A DNA stretch of 64,000 nucleotides from Cryptomeria japonica (taxonomy: Eukaryota > Streptophyta > Pinopsida > Cupressales > Cupressaceae), in the NCBI RefSeq assembly GCF_030272615.1, contig NC_081408.1, positions 404,473,889-404,537,888 on the forward strand, written 5' to 3'. The notes under the pieces are model-generated. The model made no database searches and was not told where the DNA came from. It was given only the letters and a program-made list of their open reading frames with translations. The position numbers and the translations under genes were made by a program. Shown in pieces: positions 36,395-47,991 of this stretch. Position 1 is the first letter of the stretch. Every line of letters starts with the position of its first letter.

Positions 36395-37066
36395 AAAACA
36401 CCCGTGCAAATATCCATCTTAGAACTTTTAAAACTGTCACCTGCACACAAAGAAATTCTTGAACGAGCATTAGTAGATACCACAATGTCCAAAGATATTG
36501 ATATTAATCAATTCCAAACCATGGAGGGACACCTCACAACTCCTCAATGCTTATCATTTATCGAAGAAGATGACATGTCCTTGCAACACCCCCACAACGC
36601 TCCTTTGCATATTGAAGTCCTCATTCACAAAACACGAGTTAAACATGTTCTAATAGATGGTGGAGCTGGCCTAAATATTTGTTCATTGAGTCTTGTTCAT
36701 GCCTTAGGATATTCAGAAGATGCAGTTGATCCTTGTAAAAAGATCACCATAAAAGCCTATGATGAAGAAGAATGTTCCTCCAAGGGAATTGTGATACTAC
36801 CTATCAGAGTAGGACCTTTACAGAAAAACACAACATCCCAAGTTTTGGACTTAGACTTATCATATAATATACTCCTAGGGAGACCATGGATACATGACTT
36901 GCAAGCTATCCCATCAACCTATCATCAGTGTGTCAAATTTCCCTATGATGGACAAGAAATCACAATATCTACAGATTCAAATCCATTCCAGTATTGCAGC
37001 AATCTAAAAATGGCTCAAGAAGTCATTGTTCCTCATAATAGGGAGGCGTCATCTTCGAACACATAA
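36395..37066 (+). pseudogene. Aspartic protease domain of element C
   Basis: Same frame as Gag. The active-site segment HVLIDGGAGLNICSLSLVHA lies near 36650-36700, with the catalytic Asp codon at about 36656. The closing LSYNILLGRPWIHDL motif lies near 36860. The domain ends before TAA at 37064; more in-frame stops follow (TAG 37118, TAA 37208). The enzyme would process the polyprotein. Confidence 0.88.
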
Positions 37067-37216
37067 TCCAAAGAACAATCCTTTGCCTCTATTTTATCAA
37101 GTATGGAAAAACAAATGTAGTTAAGAGATCGAGGAAATGGAGAATACTCAATATCACAATTACCACTCTCTCCTAAATCCTTTGGAAAACCATCAAACTC
37201 TAAACAATAACCAATT

Positions 37217-38140
37217 GTGAAGCATCTTCTGATATTTGATGGAGCATTCATTAGTGTTGGAACCTTGTTAGAGGAGACAGAAGACAAAGATGTGCTACAG
37301 TGGCTATACAAAGATGAAGAAATTCAACAAAAGGTCAACAATGTCAGAATACCTACAAAAAAATATGGAAAAGGATTCAACATTCTTCAGAAGATGGGAT
37401 ACACTAGAACAGGTCCTATAGGAAAAAGAAAAAATGGTATCTCAAAACCTATCCAACCTCATAATCAGCAAGCTACAGATAAAGCAGGCTTAGGGTATGG
37501 ACAAGTTACTCTACCAGAAGACACATCTTCTAACCAACAAAAAGAAGAATATGAAAACAGACAAGAACAACTTGCAATTGAAAGGGAAGAAGCATCTACA
37601 AAGCAATGATCACAACCAAACATGAAATGGCAAAAGAAACAATCCTCAAATCAACAAGAGAAATAAACCAATAATACCTCCCAAGCAGCATTAACTCTCA
37701 ATCAAAACAAGCATGAACCTAGTACTAATCAAGGAGAACTGATAGTAAAGTTGACAGAACTCAATCTCAGTCCAGAAGAAGTTGAATATGAGAGACGGAA
37801 AGCTATAGCAAGACAAACAGAAGAAACACAACAAAAGATATATGAACAAATTTTTAGATTGCAAGCTGCAAGTGAGATAGATTCTGACGAATGGGAATGG
37901 GATTCCTATCATTTTGAAGAATCAGCTGAAGAAAATTGCTTTAAAGAAGATGTAGGAGTTGATGTAGTTCACACGTATGCAGGACAAACGTTAGGAACTA
38001 GTTCACTTGAATTAGAATCACATTCGGTTGACTTGGAATTAATTGAGGATGATCAAGAACTTCCTAGGTGAGGTCATTCTAATGAGGGTACCATTCTGGA
38101 CATTGACATACATATCGAAGACTTTGATAACTCAATCATG
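37217..38140 (+). pseudogene. G-patch domain and linker between protease and RT of element C
   Basis: At about 37361-37517 the frame reads KKYGKGFNILQKMGYTRTGP followed by IGKR and GLGYGQ, a glycine-rich G-patch-like motif (nucleic-acid binding) found between protease and RT in some Ty3/gypsy polyproteins. A charged linker follows, with TGA at 37607, TAA near 37664 and TGA at 38069, ending in Glu-rich sequence. All parts are in the frame of Gag. Confidence 0.75.
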
Positions 38141-39640
38141 ACCCTAAATACTCTCGAAACATCTCAACCAGATGATCCTTTACCTCTACTCCACCCTGAA
38201 CTTATTGAATGGGAAAATGAAGGACATACTGCCATGGATACCTTTCCAAATGACTATGCCATATCCATATATCTTAATGCAATCGAACATGCAACAACTT
38301 CAACCAGAAATTTCATCAACAAATCTTCCAGTCAAGTGGGTGCCAAATCTCCTAGTCACAAAAACGAAAATAAAGAAAACGATATCAGGTCTAATGTTGA
38401 AAAACATTTCTTGGCAACATTAGATCAGGAAAATGTAAAAAGAAAGGACGTATCTAATGGTGAAAACCTCCTCGAGGCACCGGAAGATGGGAGATTTGAC
38501 ACTTTACCTAAGTACTATCAAGAAAGGTCATCAATTTTGATTGAACCAACAGAAGCAGTTAACATTGGGACATCAGAGCAACCCAAGATCCTACATCCAG
38601 CAACTTCTCTGACAGAAAAGGAAAGGAAAGAATATATGGAATTCTTTACACGAAGACAAATCAATTTCACATGGTCATATGAAGACATGCCAGGGTTGGA
38701 TCCAGAGCTTATTATGCATCACTTGAATGTCAATCCAGGAGCCAAACTAGTCAAACAAAAATTAAGAAAGATGCATCCACATATTGCTCTCTTGGTTAAA
38801 GCAAAACTAAAAAAATTACTGGATGTCAAATTCATCAGACCTATAGCATATCCTCAATGGGTATCAAACATTTTTCCTATTTCAAAGCCAGATAAAAGTA
38901 TCAGAGTATGCACAGACTTCATAGATCTTAATAATGCATGTCCAAAGGATGACTTTCCTTTGCCTAACATTGATATCATTGTAGATTTAATAGCTGGACA
39001 CTCCATGTTTTCTCTAATGGATGGTTTCTCTGGATACAATCAGATTAAAATAGCACTTGAAGACCAAGAAAATATAGCTTTCACATGTTCGTGGGGTACT
39101 TTCTGCTAGAACGTCATGCCTTTTGGATTAAAGAACACAGGTGCCACATATCAGAGAGCTATGACAATGATATTCCATGACATGATGCATACATTTATGG
39201 AAGACTATGTGGATGACATCTTGGCAAAATCATACAATAGAGAAGAACATATTGAAATACTAGAAAAGATCTTTGATCGGTTAGAACAGTACAAGATACG
39301 ACTAAATCCTAAGAAATGTGCCTTTGGTGTCACTTCAGGAAAGCTATTGGGATACATTGTTTCTACTAGAGGTATCAAAGTAGATCTAGCTAAGGTCAAA
39401 ACAATCATGGAAATGGAATCTCCCAAGAATATAAGTCAACTCAGATCACTACAAGGAAGATTGCAGTCAATTAGAAGATTTGTGGCCCAACTAGTAGATA
39501 AATGTCAACCATTCACCCATCTATTACATAAAAATGTTCATTTCAAATGGGACCATCAATGTGAAGAGGTATTCAACAAGATCAAGGCATATCTCATGCA
39601 ACCACCTATTCTAATGTCACCAATTCCAAACAATCCATTA
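38141..39640 (+). pseudogene. Reverse transcriptase of element C
   Basis: All core motifs are visible in one frame. They are IRPIAYPQWVSNIFPISKPD (fingers), RVCTDFIDLNNACPKDDFPL (palm, first Asp region), FSLMDGFSGYNQI, then a TAG at 39107 (relatives have Trp here, so TGG to TAG fits), MPFGLKNTGATYQRAM, and the active site YVDD at 39206-39217. The thumb includes KKCAFGVTSGKLLGYIVS. It copies element RNA into DNA in the cytoplasmic particle. Apart from the stop the domain looks complete. Confidence 0.92.
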
Positions 39641-40446
39641 TTGCTCTATGTCTCGACCACTGAAGTATCAATAGGAGTTTTGCTTGCACAATAGGATAAT
39701 GAAGGAAAAGAGCGAGCCATCTACTACATCAGGAGAACACTAGTGGGATACGAACTCAACTATTCCCCAACAAAAAAAGCATTCTTGGTGGTAGTTTTTG
39801 CTTCTCAAAAATTAAGACACTATCTACTATCTCACTCCATCAAGTTGATAGCTAAAATTGATCCATTGAAATATTTGCTCAGCAAGGCAACATTGACAGG
39901 ATGACTAGCAAAATGGATCATGATCCTTAGTGAGTTTGACATTGAGTATGTAGATAGAAAAGCTATCAAGGGAAAAGTCATCACAGATCAACTAGCAGAG
40001 GCACCACTTCAAGATGATCATCCTCTACAGATTGAGTTTCCTGACGCTAATATCCTAACAGTCACAAAAAAAGCATGGCAACTATACTTTGATGGTTCAT
40101 ATACACAGCACGGATCAGGAGCGAGAATTCTATGTATCACACCACAAGGTCACACCATCCCAAAAGCATACAAATTAAGCTTTCCATGCACCAATAACAC
40201 CGCTGAATATGAAGCTTTGGTTATAGGTATCAAAATGGTTGTGGAATGACACATTACACAACTTCATGTCTTTGGAGATTCTCAGCTCGTCATCAATCAA
40301 ATCAATGATGACTATCAAACAAAAGATGACAAACTCATGCCTTACAAAAAGATGGTGGATGAATTCAAGAAATATTTTGTTGAAATCACTTTTGAACAAA
40401 TTCCAAGAAATGATAACAAAGCAGCAGATGCCATGGCCACACTTAC
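39641..40446 (+). pseudogene. RNase H plus additional Tat-type RNase H of element C
   Basis: The first domain contains LLLYVSTTEVSIGVLLAQ, a stop at 39692, then YYIRRTLVGYELNYSPTKKA and VVFASQKLRHYLL. A TGA at 39902 follows. The second RNase H starts at about 40075 with WQLYFDGSYTQHGSGA (Asp codon about 40091), then NNTAEYEALVIGIK, TGA at 40246, HVFGDSQLVINQI and NDNKAADAMATL, showing D-E-D-D-type positions. Two consecutive RNase H domains define the Tat lineage of plant Ty3/gypsy elements. Confidence 0.9.
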
Positions 40447-40699
40447 TTCTCTATTACAAACACAGGAAAATCAAGAGCATTATGAATTCCTGGTCGAAGA
40501 GTTGTTTTACCTGTCTCATAATTGTCCTGATTCCCAAACCATTTGTCAACTTATAGGACATGATTCCTCCAGCTATGGCCAAACTTACACATACCTAAAA
40601 GATAACATCTTACCTCCTGACTTATCAAAAAATCAAAAGAGAAACTTTATTCGCCAATCCTCCCATTATACTCTTGTCGTAGATACCCTATTTAAATGA

Positions 40700-41797
40700 G
40701 GTCTAGATGGTACTCTTTTAAGATGTCTTGAACAAAAAGAATCTAAGAAGGCCTTAAAGGAATTCCATAGCAGCATTTGTGGCACTCATTCAAGTAGACT
40801 TACCCTTTCGAAAAAACTCATACGCTTGGGCTATTATTGGCCGACTATGGAACGAGAGTCTTTTCAGGTAGCCAGAACGTGCAAACAATGTCAGATCCAT
40901 GGAAACTTGATCCATGCACTAGCACAAGAACTTCATGCTTTGGAAACATCTTGGCCTTCCTGTCAATGGGGTCTTGATCTAGTAGGAAAAATAAATCCTT
41001 CTTCATCAAATGGTCACAAATTCATCCTTATAGCTACAAAATATTTTACAAAATGGATCGAGGCAGTACCTCTCACAAATATCACAGGAAAACAAATTGT
41101 TGCATTCATCTTGAATTACATCATCTGTATCTATGGAATACCAATGACCATTATCACTGATAATGGGTGGCCATTCAAGAATCAGGATGTACAAGAGCTA
41201 TGTGAGAAATTTAAGATCCAGCACAGATTCTCCACACCCTATTATCCACAAGGGAATGGGCAGGAAGAAGCATCTAACAAAACTATTCTGAAAATCCTCA
41301 AAAAGATAGTGAATGATGCTGGGAAAGATTGACATATTCAACTAAACCCTACTCTCTGGGCCTACTGCACCAGTATCCACACACCAACAGGTGCCACACC
41401 TTTCTCTCTTGTATACAGATCAGAAGCCATATTACCTATTGAAGTAGAGATTCCCTCTCTATGTGTATCACTAAAAGGTCTCATCCTAGATGAAGAACAA
41501 AGAGTGTCTAGACTACAAGAGTTAGAAATGATCCATGAACGAAGACAAAATGCCTTTGACCATTTAAAGGTATATCAGCAAAGAATGTGCCGAAGTTATA
41601 ATCACAAGGTTAAACCAAGAATCTTTCAAGTTGGAGAACTAGTGCTAAAGGAAAATTCACACAACCAGGTAGATCGAGAAAAGAAAGGAAAGTTTGAACC
41701 AAACTGGTTAGGTCCATTTGTGGTCACAACAGTATTTGGGTCAGGGGCATATCAGCTATCAACACAAGACAGATATCAGCTCGAGGAACCCATCAAT
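40700..41797 (+). pseudogene. Integrase of element C (first copy)
   Basis: Same frame as RT, with TGA at 40697 and 41330. The zinc-binding end is at 40757-40900 (HSSICGTH ... CKQCQIHGN), the core has WGLDLVGKINPSS, IATKYFTKWIEA, IITDNG (relatives: TDNGRPF; here GW) and PYYPQGNGQEEASNK, and the C-terminal part has VKPRIFQVGELVLK and FEPNWLGPFVV. The conserved Asp in ATDYFTKW is Lys here. The end of the protein is replaced at about 41797 by a second copy of the segment starting at about 40993. Confidence 0.9.
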
Positions 41798-42602
41798 AAA
41801 TCCTTCTTCATCAAATGGTCACAAATTCATCCTTATAGCTATAGAATATTTTACAAAATGGATCGAGGCAGTACCTCTCACAAATATCACAGTAAAACAA
41901 ATTGTTGCATTCATCTTGAATTACATCATCTATCGCTATGGAATACCAATGACCATTATCACTGATAATGGGCGACCATTCAAGAATCAGGATGTACAAG
42001 AGCTATGTGAGAAATTTAAGATCCGGCACAGATTCTCCAAACCCTATTATCCACAAGGGAATGGGCAGGAAGAAGCATCTAACAAAACTATTCTGAAAAT
42101 CCTCAAAAAGATAGTGAATGATGCTGGGAAAGATTGACATATTCAACTAAACCCTACTCTCTGGGCCTACTGCACCAGTATCCGCACACCAATAGGTGCC
42201 ACACCTTTCTCTCTTGTATACAGATCAGAAGCCATATTACCTATCGAAGTAGAGATTCCCTCTCTACGTGTATCACTAAAAGGTCTCATCCCAGATGAAG
42301 AACAAAGAGTGTCTAGACTACAAGAGTTAGAACTAATCCATGAACGAAGACAAAATGCCTTTGACCATTTAAAGGTATATCAGCAAAGAATGTGCCAAAG
42401 TTATAATCACAAGGTTAAACCAAGAATCTTTCAAGTTGGAGAACTAGTGCTAAAGGAAAATTCACACAACCAGGTAGATCGAGAAAAGAAAGGAAAGTTT
42501 GAACCAAACTGGTTAGGTCCATTTGTGGTCACAACAGTATTTGGGTCAGGGGCATATCAGCTATCAACACAAGACAGAGATCAGCTCAAGGAACCCATCA
42601 AT
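40990..42602 (+). repeat. Tandem duplication (805-bp period) within integrase of C
   Basis: Sequence from about 40993 recurs from 41798 with a constant offset of 805 bp to about 42602. The junction reads CCCATCAATAAATCCTTC: the left part comes from the true gene end (CCCATCAATAGCATAC at about 42590) and the right part from AAAATAAATCCTTC (40988), sharing only the microhomology AATA. Since 805 is not a multiple of 3, the second copy is in another frame. The copies differ mainly by transitions, so duplication is followed by decay. Confidence 0.95.
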
Positions 42603-42632
42603 AGCATACATCTGAAGAAGTTTTATGTCTGA
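41798..42632 (+). pseudogene. Integrase of element C, duplicated second copy with native C-terminus
   Basis: The second copy carries IAIEYFTKWIEA, IITDNGRPFKNQD (here the Arg-Pro is kept) and PYYPQGNGQEEASNK, a stop at about 42135, the C-terminal part from 42309, and the genuine protein end INSIHLKKFYV with a stop at 42630-42632. It is shifted by +1 relative to the first copy, so no read-through product could contain both in frame. Confidence 0.9.
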
Positions 42633-44349
42633 AAAATTCAAAAACAGTGAAAAAACAAAAAAATCCTAAAAAGTGAAAAAGCAGAAAATCCAAAAAAAAT
42701 CAAATATGAAAAAAAGTGCAATAAAAATAGATGGTGAAAACCTAGCAAACAGGTGCTATCTGTCGGTTAGCTCTGCCATCTATTGGTTCACGCTTTCTTT
42801 TGCTTGCATTTATTTCCATCAGCGTTGTTCATATTCATCATAAAGCCTTTTGTACATATGCAGGCATCCCGGGTAATTCCTCATCATGGTTTAGATCATT
42901 GACTATATCATAATAAGGCTTGTTTCTAGGCTGGGGGCAAAATCCTGAACCTTGATGGGGGCAAAAGGTTTTGATCATTTTTTAGCTTAATCAAAGCAGG
43001 TGAACAACAGTCAGACAATGCTTGTCAAGCAAAAAACTAAGACACATCCAACATTGAACATAAGATCACATTATCAACCATTAACTATCACATATCAATC
43101 TAAACATGACAAAACACATATCAATGGATGATATATCTTGACTCATGATTTTAACACTTTGGCAATGAGGGTTCAACTATTTTATTTAGATTTTCTCTAT
43201 CATGATTTCTAAGTAACTCCAGGATGTCTTTGACTAGAGGAATGAGGAAGGAACATGATATTTTTCTTGTCTACTGTCTATAAATTAATCATTAATATGT
43301 GCAAAGTTGTCTAAGGAAATGATCATCAGAATATCATGGAAGACATTTCGGACTTGCATATAGAAATGGTTAATACTGCCTGTTTTACGCAAGCAACACT
43401 CTGGTCATCTTGGTTCAATTATACCTCAATGCTTGTGCTAACTTGCAATATCAAAACCTAGGAAAGTAGTGCTCGGGTCATCATGGTTTAATTATACCAT
43501 TGATGTTTGCACTCACTTCCCACATTCTAGAGGCTCAATGATGAAACAAAGCAATGACTCCATGACCAGTCTGATCACTGCATTGCATTTTAAGATAGAT
43601 TTGCATTTCATTCTGCATGGGATCACAATGCTCATCTTTTCCAAGGCCAAAGCTAACATGGTGTTATCTCTCTTATTACGTGATTGAGTACATTGGACGA
43701 TAATAAAAATAATCTATTCATTCATCCTGCATGATAAGTTAGTTCATCTCATGTAACCATTGCATACCAAGGCATCATTCATATAAAGCATCAAATCATT
43801 CATTCATTTAATAAGATCATTGCATGACATTCATCAAATCTCAAATCATATAAATAACACCATTGCATTGCATTGCATCCATCTCATATTAACATGCATG
43901 AGAAAATCATAAAAAAAATATATCATAAACATAGAAAGCATTGCAATCGCACAAACATTGCATAGAAATTATAAACATCACCATACATATTTGCATTTGC
44001 ATACATCATGTAAATACTGCATCATCATATATTCATCCTCTAAATTTCATAAGCATATAGAAATTAAAGCATACATCAAGCATACATCATGAAAGTAACT
44101 GCACACCATAATCATTTACCAGATAGAAGGCATCCATCATCTCATAGGTTGTGTAGAGCGAATAGGATCAATTGCATATCATATCATCAAAACAAGACCA
44201 ATGTCCAAGGTACAATGATATCACAAAATATATGAGATACATCACAAATATACATTGCAAGAATCATCAATATCTCATCACAAAAAGGTGTGTACATAAC
44301 TAGATCAATGTCCCATATCAGTGTGATCACTCGGACATGGAGCAAAACT
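42633..44349. other. Noncoding segment between pol and opposite-strand ORF of C
   Basis: It begins with an A-rich stretch with repeated GTGAAAAA words (42640-42740), then two GGGGGCAAAA runs (42931, 42957) like internal polypurine tracts, then CAT-rich low-complexity DNA at about 43730-44290 (CATTCATT, CATTGCATTG). No gene is recognised. The CAT-rich part would be the 3' end of the opposite-strand transcript. Confidence 0.6.
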
Positions 44350-46300
44350 CTATCCTGATGCGGCAGGTAGAGTAGCGCTAGCTAGTACCCCTGTACCTGA
44401 GTCCCCACCTGGGGGAGCTCTCTGAAGTGGCCCTGTCACTCCCTGACTCTCAATCTGGCTCTGTCCTGATCTCCTGCTCAGCTGTGAAAATCCTAGGGCC
44501 CTCTGCTCAGGAGGAACAACAGTAAAGTATAATGTCCTGTAATACTCAGCCTCTCGGATCCCCTGATGCATCATCTTCAGGGCGTTCTTCCCTGAAGTAG
44601 ACCCTCCTGACAACTGTACCTATGTCTCAGCCTGCTGACACCTATCCATAGCTGCGTCTCTCTTGACTAGGAGAGAAGCCATTTGAGTCTCTAGTTGGGC
44701 CATCTGAGAGTCCCTCTCTACTAGTCGACTCTCTAGCTGCTAAACCTGAGCCTATAAGTCTGTAATCTGAGCCTGCTGCTAATGCGACGACATCCTAATG
44801 AGGATCCACCGAGGTGCCTCTGCCTATGGCTGCTCAGCCGGTGATACTGTCATAGGTACCTGCTCAACTGGGGGTCCCTCCTTCTCTAGAACCTGATGCT
44901 CCTGATCCCCTAGACCTGATCTCCTACGTTTGACCACCCAGGCCATCCAATCTATATATACATCCCTAGCAGATCTAGAACTGCTAGCTCTCAGTGTGCT
45001 TGTTACTACCACTGTCACTGCTCAACCATCTCCCTCATCATCATCTCCCTCATCCCCCCCATAATCATCTCCTCCATCATCATCCCCAGCACCCTGATCT
45101 CCTGCATCTCCTCCATATCCATCTCCATCTCCACTATCATCTCTATCTCTACCATCCCTCTGTCGTCTAGGAGCTCTGCATCATGACCTCTCATCATCCT
45201 CATCTAAAACTGGCTCTAGCTCATCCGGACATGTCAACCTCAAAAACCTGTGTGCAATACAATACACAGTGCACTCATGTGTCATCCCGCTATCCATCAC
45301 ACTTGGAAGATAATCCCAATCCATAAGCCCCAATGATTGATACTCTGCGCAGGCATGGTCATATGAAATAGAAGGCCCCCAAGTACCCACATCCAATCTC
45401 CGATGAGCATAATGAGTTGTACCCTGTGGCATCCCCTATATCCTACCATACTGTCTCAACACCCTCATACAAGGAAATCACTCGATGACGTAAGGTGTCG
45501 AGACAATCAGATATCGCGTCATGAATACATATGGCATCTCCAATGCATCCTCAGGCCAAATCTCACAGTCCCTATATGGCCTCCATATCACAGTATCTAG
45601 GTCATCCAAGGTCTGTCTCCAGTGCTCTAATTTGCCTAGCTTTCACTGGACAATGACACCGGGATACCCCTCCACATAAGGCCTCCCTATAGGAATATCT
45701 CTGTCAGCCAATGGTCATGTAATAGGTAAATGCTCCTAGGCCCATATCTGAAGCACAGTCACCCCTGTTGATAATGCAACTGACCCTTGATAGACAACTC
45801 GGTGCAAGTCATGATATAAGTGTGCTAACATACATGACCCCCATGAAAATTGGGTCCCCTCTGTCACCATCTGCTCAAGCAGACGACCCCATCCAACGGA
45901 TAATCCCTTTGACCTGTGATCAGGACAAAGGAAGCCGCCAATAAATCCAGCGAGTACAGTCGACAACGTGGCATACCCTAGCTCCAACATCTCCTGGCAT
46001 GCAATATCGTACCCACCTATCTCATCATCCTCAAACATGTGACAAAGTGCCTCTGTCCCACCCCACTCGCTCAGAGCATAGTATACTAAATCACCCATCA
46101 CCAGGATATGCAAAATTCGGTAGACATCCTCAGGTGTCACTGTCATCTCTCCAGTCGGCAAGTGAAATGTGTTATGTTCACTATGCCAGTGCTCTACTAA
46201 AGTTATTAGTAATCCCCAGTTTATCAAAGGTCAGGGCATGTCAAGAAGGGAAGCTAAACCACACCTGCCAATGTGGTCTCGCTCTGCCTGGCTAAGATGG
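44350..46300 (-). pseudogene. Opposite-strand ORF of C: plant mobile domain-like protein
   Basis: Read on the minus strand (antisense to pol) from about 46300. Conserved parts: LSQAERDHIGRCGLASLL, THFLP-like TFHLPTGEMTVTPEDVYRIL, and SWGSCMLAHLYHDL with LQIWA then EHLPIT. Trp-rich middle segments follow (45735-45433) with several stops that fit CAG, CGA or TGG, then MPQGTTHYAHRRLDVGTWGP, an Asp/Gly/Glu tract (45203-45015), a Ser/Arg/Lys-rich part, a coiled coil (LESRLVERDSQMAQLETQMA at about 44740-44665) and a final segment to 44350. The order plant-mobile-like domain, acidic tract, coiled coil equals that of the ORF in element O, although pol regions are clearly different copies. The family's host members act in the nucleus; the role in the element is unknown. 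Confidence 0.75.
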
Positions 46301-47640
46301 GATATAAACATCCATGTCTTCGGGAAACGTTCCCAAGACTGAAGAACGGAAAAGTGCTCCTACAATCAAATCAACTCATCATATCAATTTCTTGATTTAT
46401 CTATCTATCAAATCAATCTATCTATCAGTCTATTTTACTCAATTGAGATTTTTATCAAATCTCGTTGGGCTCCTATCAATGACACTCATCTATCATGAGG
46501 TCATTATCAAATATCTCTCATCTTGCATGTGCATCGAGATAATCGGAACTGATCATCAAATTTATCAATTAGGAGCGCTTAATCAAAAATCAAATCTTAC
46601 CCTATCAAAAATAAAAAAATCAGAAATCAAATCTTACTCTTTCAAAAATCAAAAAAAAAAAAAATCAAATCCAATTGACAGCAAATTTGATGAATCAAAT
46701 CAATTTATAGAAAAATCAAATTAATTCATCAAAATCGCGAAAAGAAAGCATCACCTAATCGACAACATCGAAAAATCGGAAAAAATGACAACATTGAAAA
46801 ATCGTTCAAAAATCAAAAAATTCATTAAAACCGAAAAATCAAATCAACGCATCAAAATTAATAAATAAATTAAAAAAAGCCTTAGCGTAGGCGGCGGTGC
46901 CTCCTGCAGCGCTCGCGATGGCACCGATGGTGCTAGTGGTGGCGGCCGCCGCCGGGCCTCCACTGCCCCACCTCTTCCCTTCCCGCCCGAAAAATTTTCA
47001 AAAAAACAAATTTTTAAATGCATGCATAAAATAAATAATTTTTTTGAGATGCAAAGGGAAAATTTTGTAAAAAACCGAAAAAACCCATTTCACTATTCAA
47101 AAAACCCAACTCAAAAATGCAATTTTCTCCCCAACCCATCTGACGAAAATGCTAAAAAAATGAATTTTTATGCTAACAGCTAAATTATTTTTAAAAACAA
47201 CAAAGCTGGGTTTTCTCGAAGTACGTACCGATGGACCGTATGCCGGAGGACGCTCATATTGCCAAACTCGCTCGAACCTATGCTGGTGATACGGGATCGC
47301 CATTTCCTTCCTCCAGAGCAATTTTTCTCCAACAACTGCAGTGCACAAATGAGGAGTAAAAACGGGATTTCACCTTTTTAAACTCATAATGGGGCATTTA
47401 AGTGGGATTTTTATTCCACTTATTGTTAATCATCTAATCAACTAATCAGTGTGGCAGGATGATATTTTCAAATTTCTTATCGGGAAATGAATCGGATTGA
47501 CTCTACAAATCTCTAAACATCGGAAAATCATAAAAAATCTAAAAATTTCAAAAATTTCAAAAAAATCAAAAAATCACGAAAAATTCAAAAACATTCGAAA
47601 ATTATCCGATTCATCTCCCGAGGGGGCATCCTTGCCTCAA
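46301..47640. other. Upstream region of C's opposite-strand ORF
   Basis: Mostly very AT-rich with ATCAAA words (46360-46860), interrupted by a GC-rich block at 46868-46985 (GCGGCGGTGCC, GGTGGCGGCCGCCGCCGGGC). Further right, 47090-47400 has ordinary composition. No conserved gene is seen. The position, upstream of the antisense ORF start, is where its promoter or first exon would be. Confidence 0.5.
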
Positions 47641-47860
47641 TTTTTATCAATCAGAGTTTGGGACACCATATCAAGATTTATCATCTCCAAAATCGAATCA
47701 GTATCATATCGAGATTTATCATCTCCAAAAATCGAATCAGTATCGTATCGAGATTTATCATCTCCAAAAATCGAATCAGTATCATATCGAGATTTATCAT
47801 CTCCAAAATCGAATTGACATCATATCGAGATTTATCATCTCCAAATCAAATCAGTATCAC
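47641..47860 (+). repeat. 39-bp tandem repeat before the 3' LTR of C
   Basis: About five copies of a unit containing TATCGAGATTTATCATCTCC and AAAATCGAATCAGTATCA, period 38-39 bp. Because 39 is a multiple of 3, short repeat ORFs result; these are not taken as genes. Confidence 0.85.
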
Positions 47861-47973
47861 ATCGAAACCAAATCTGCATCCAATCAAGATCGAATCTGCA
47901 TCCTATCAAAATCAATATCAAGAACATCATCAAATCAAGCTTTCTTTGAACCAACGCGTCGTCACACATCGCT

Positions 47974-47991
47974 TCAAAGAGGGGCAAAATG
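47974..47991 (+). promoter_or_regulatory. Polypurine tract of element C
   Basis: CAAAGAGGGGCAAA directly precedes the 3' LTR start TGTATACACC. Confidence 0.8.

Noticed and set aside
34478-41797. Stop-codon reassignment or programmed read-through in element C
   Set aside because: All three stop codons occur at sites where related elements have Arg, Gln or Trp; simple transition decay explains them better.
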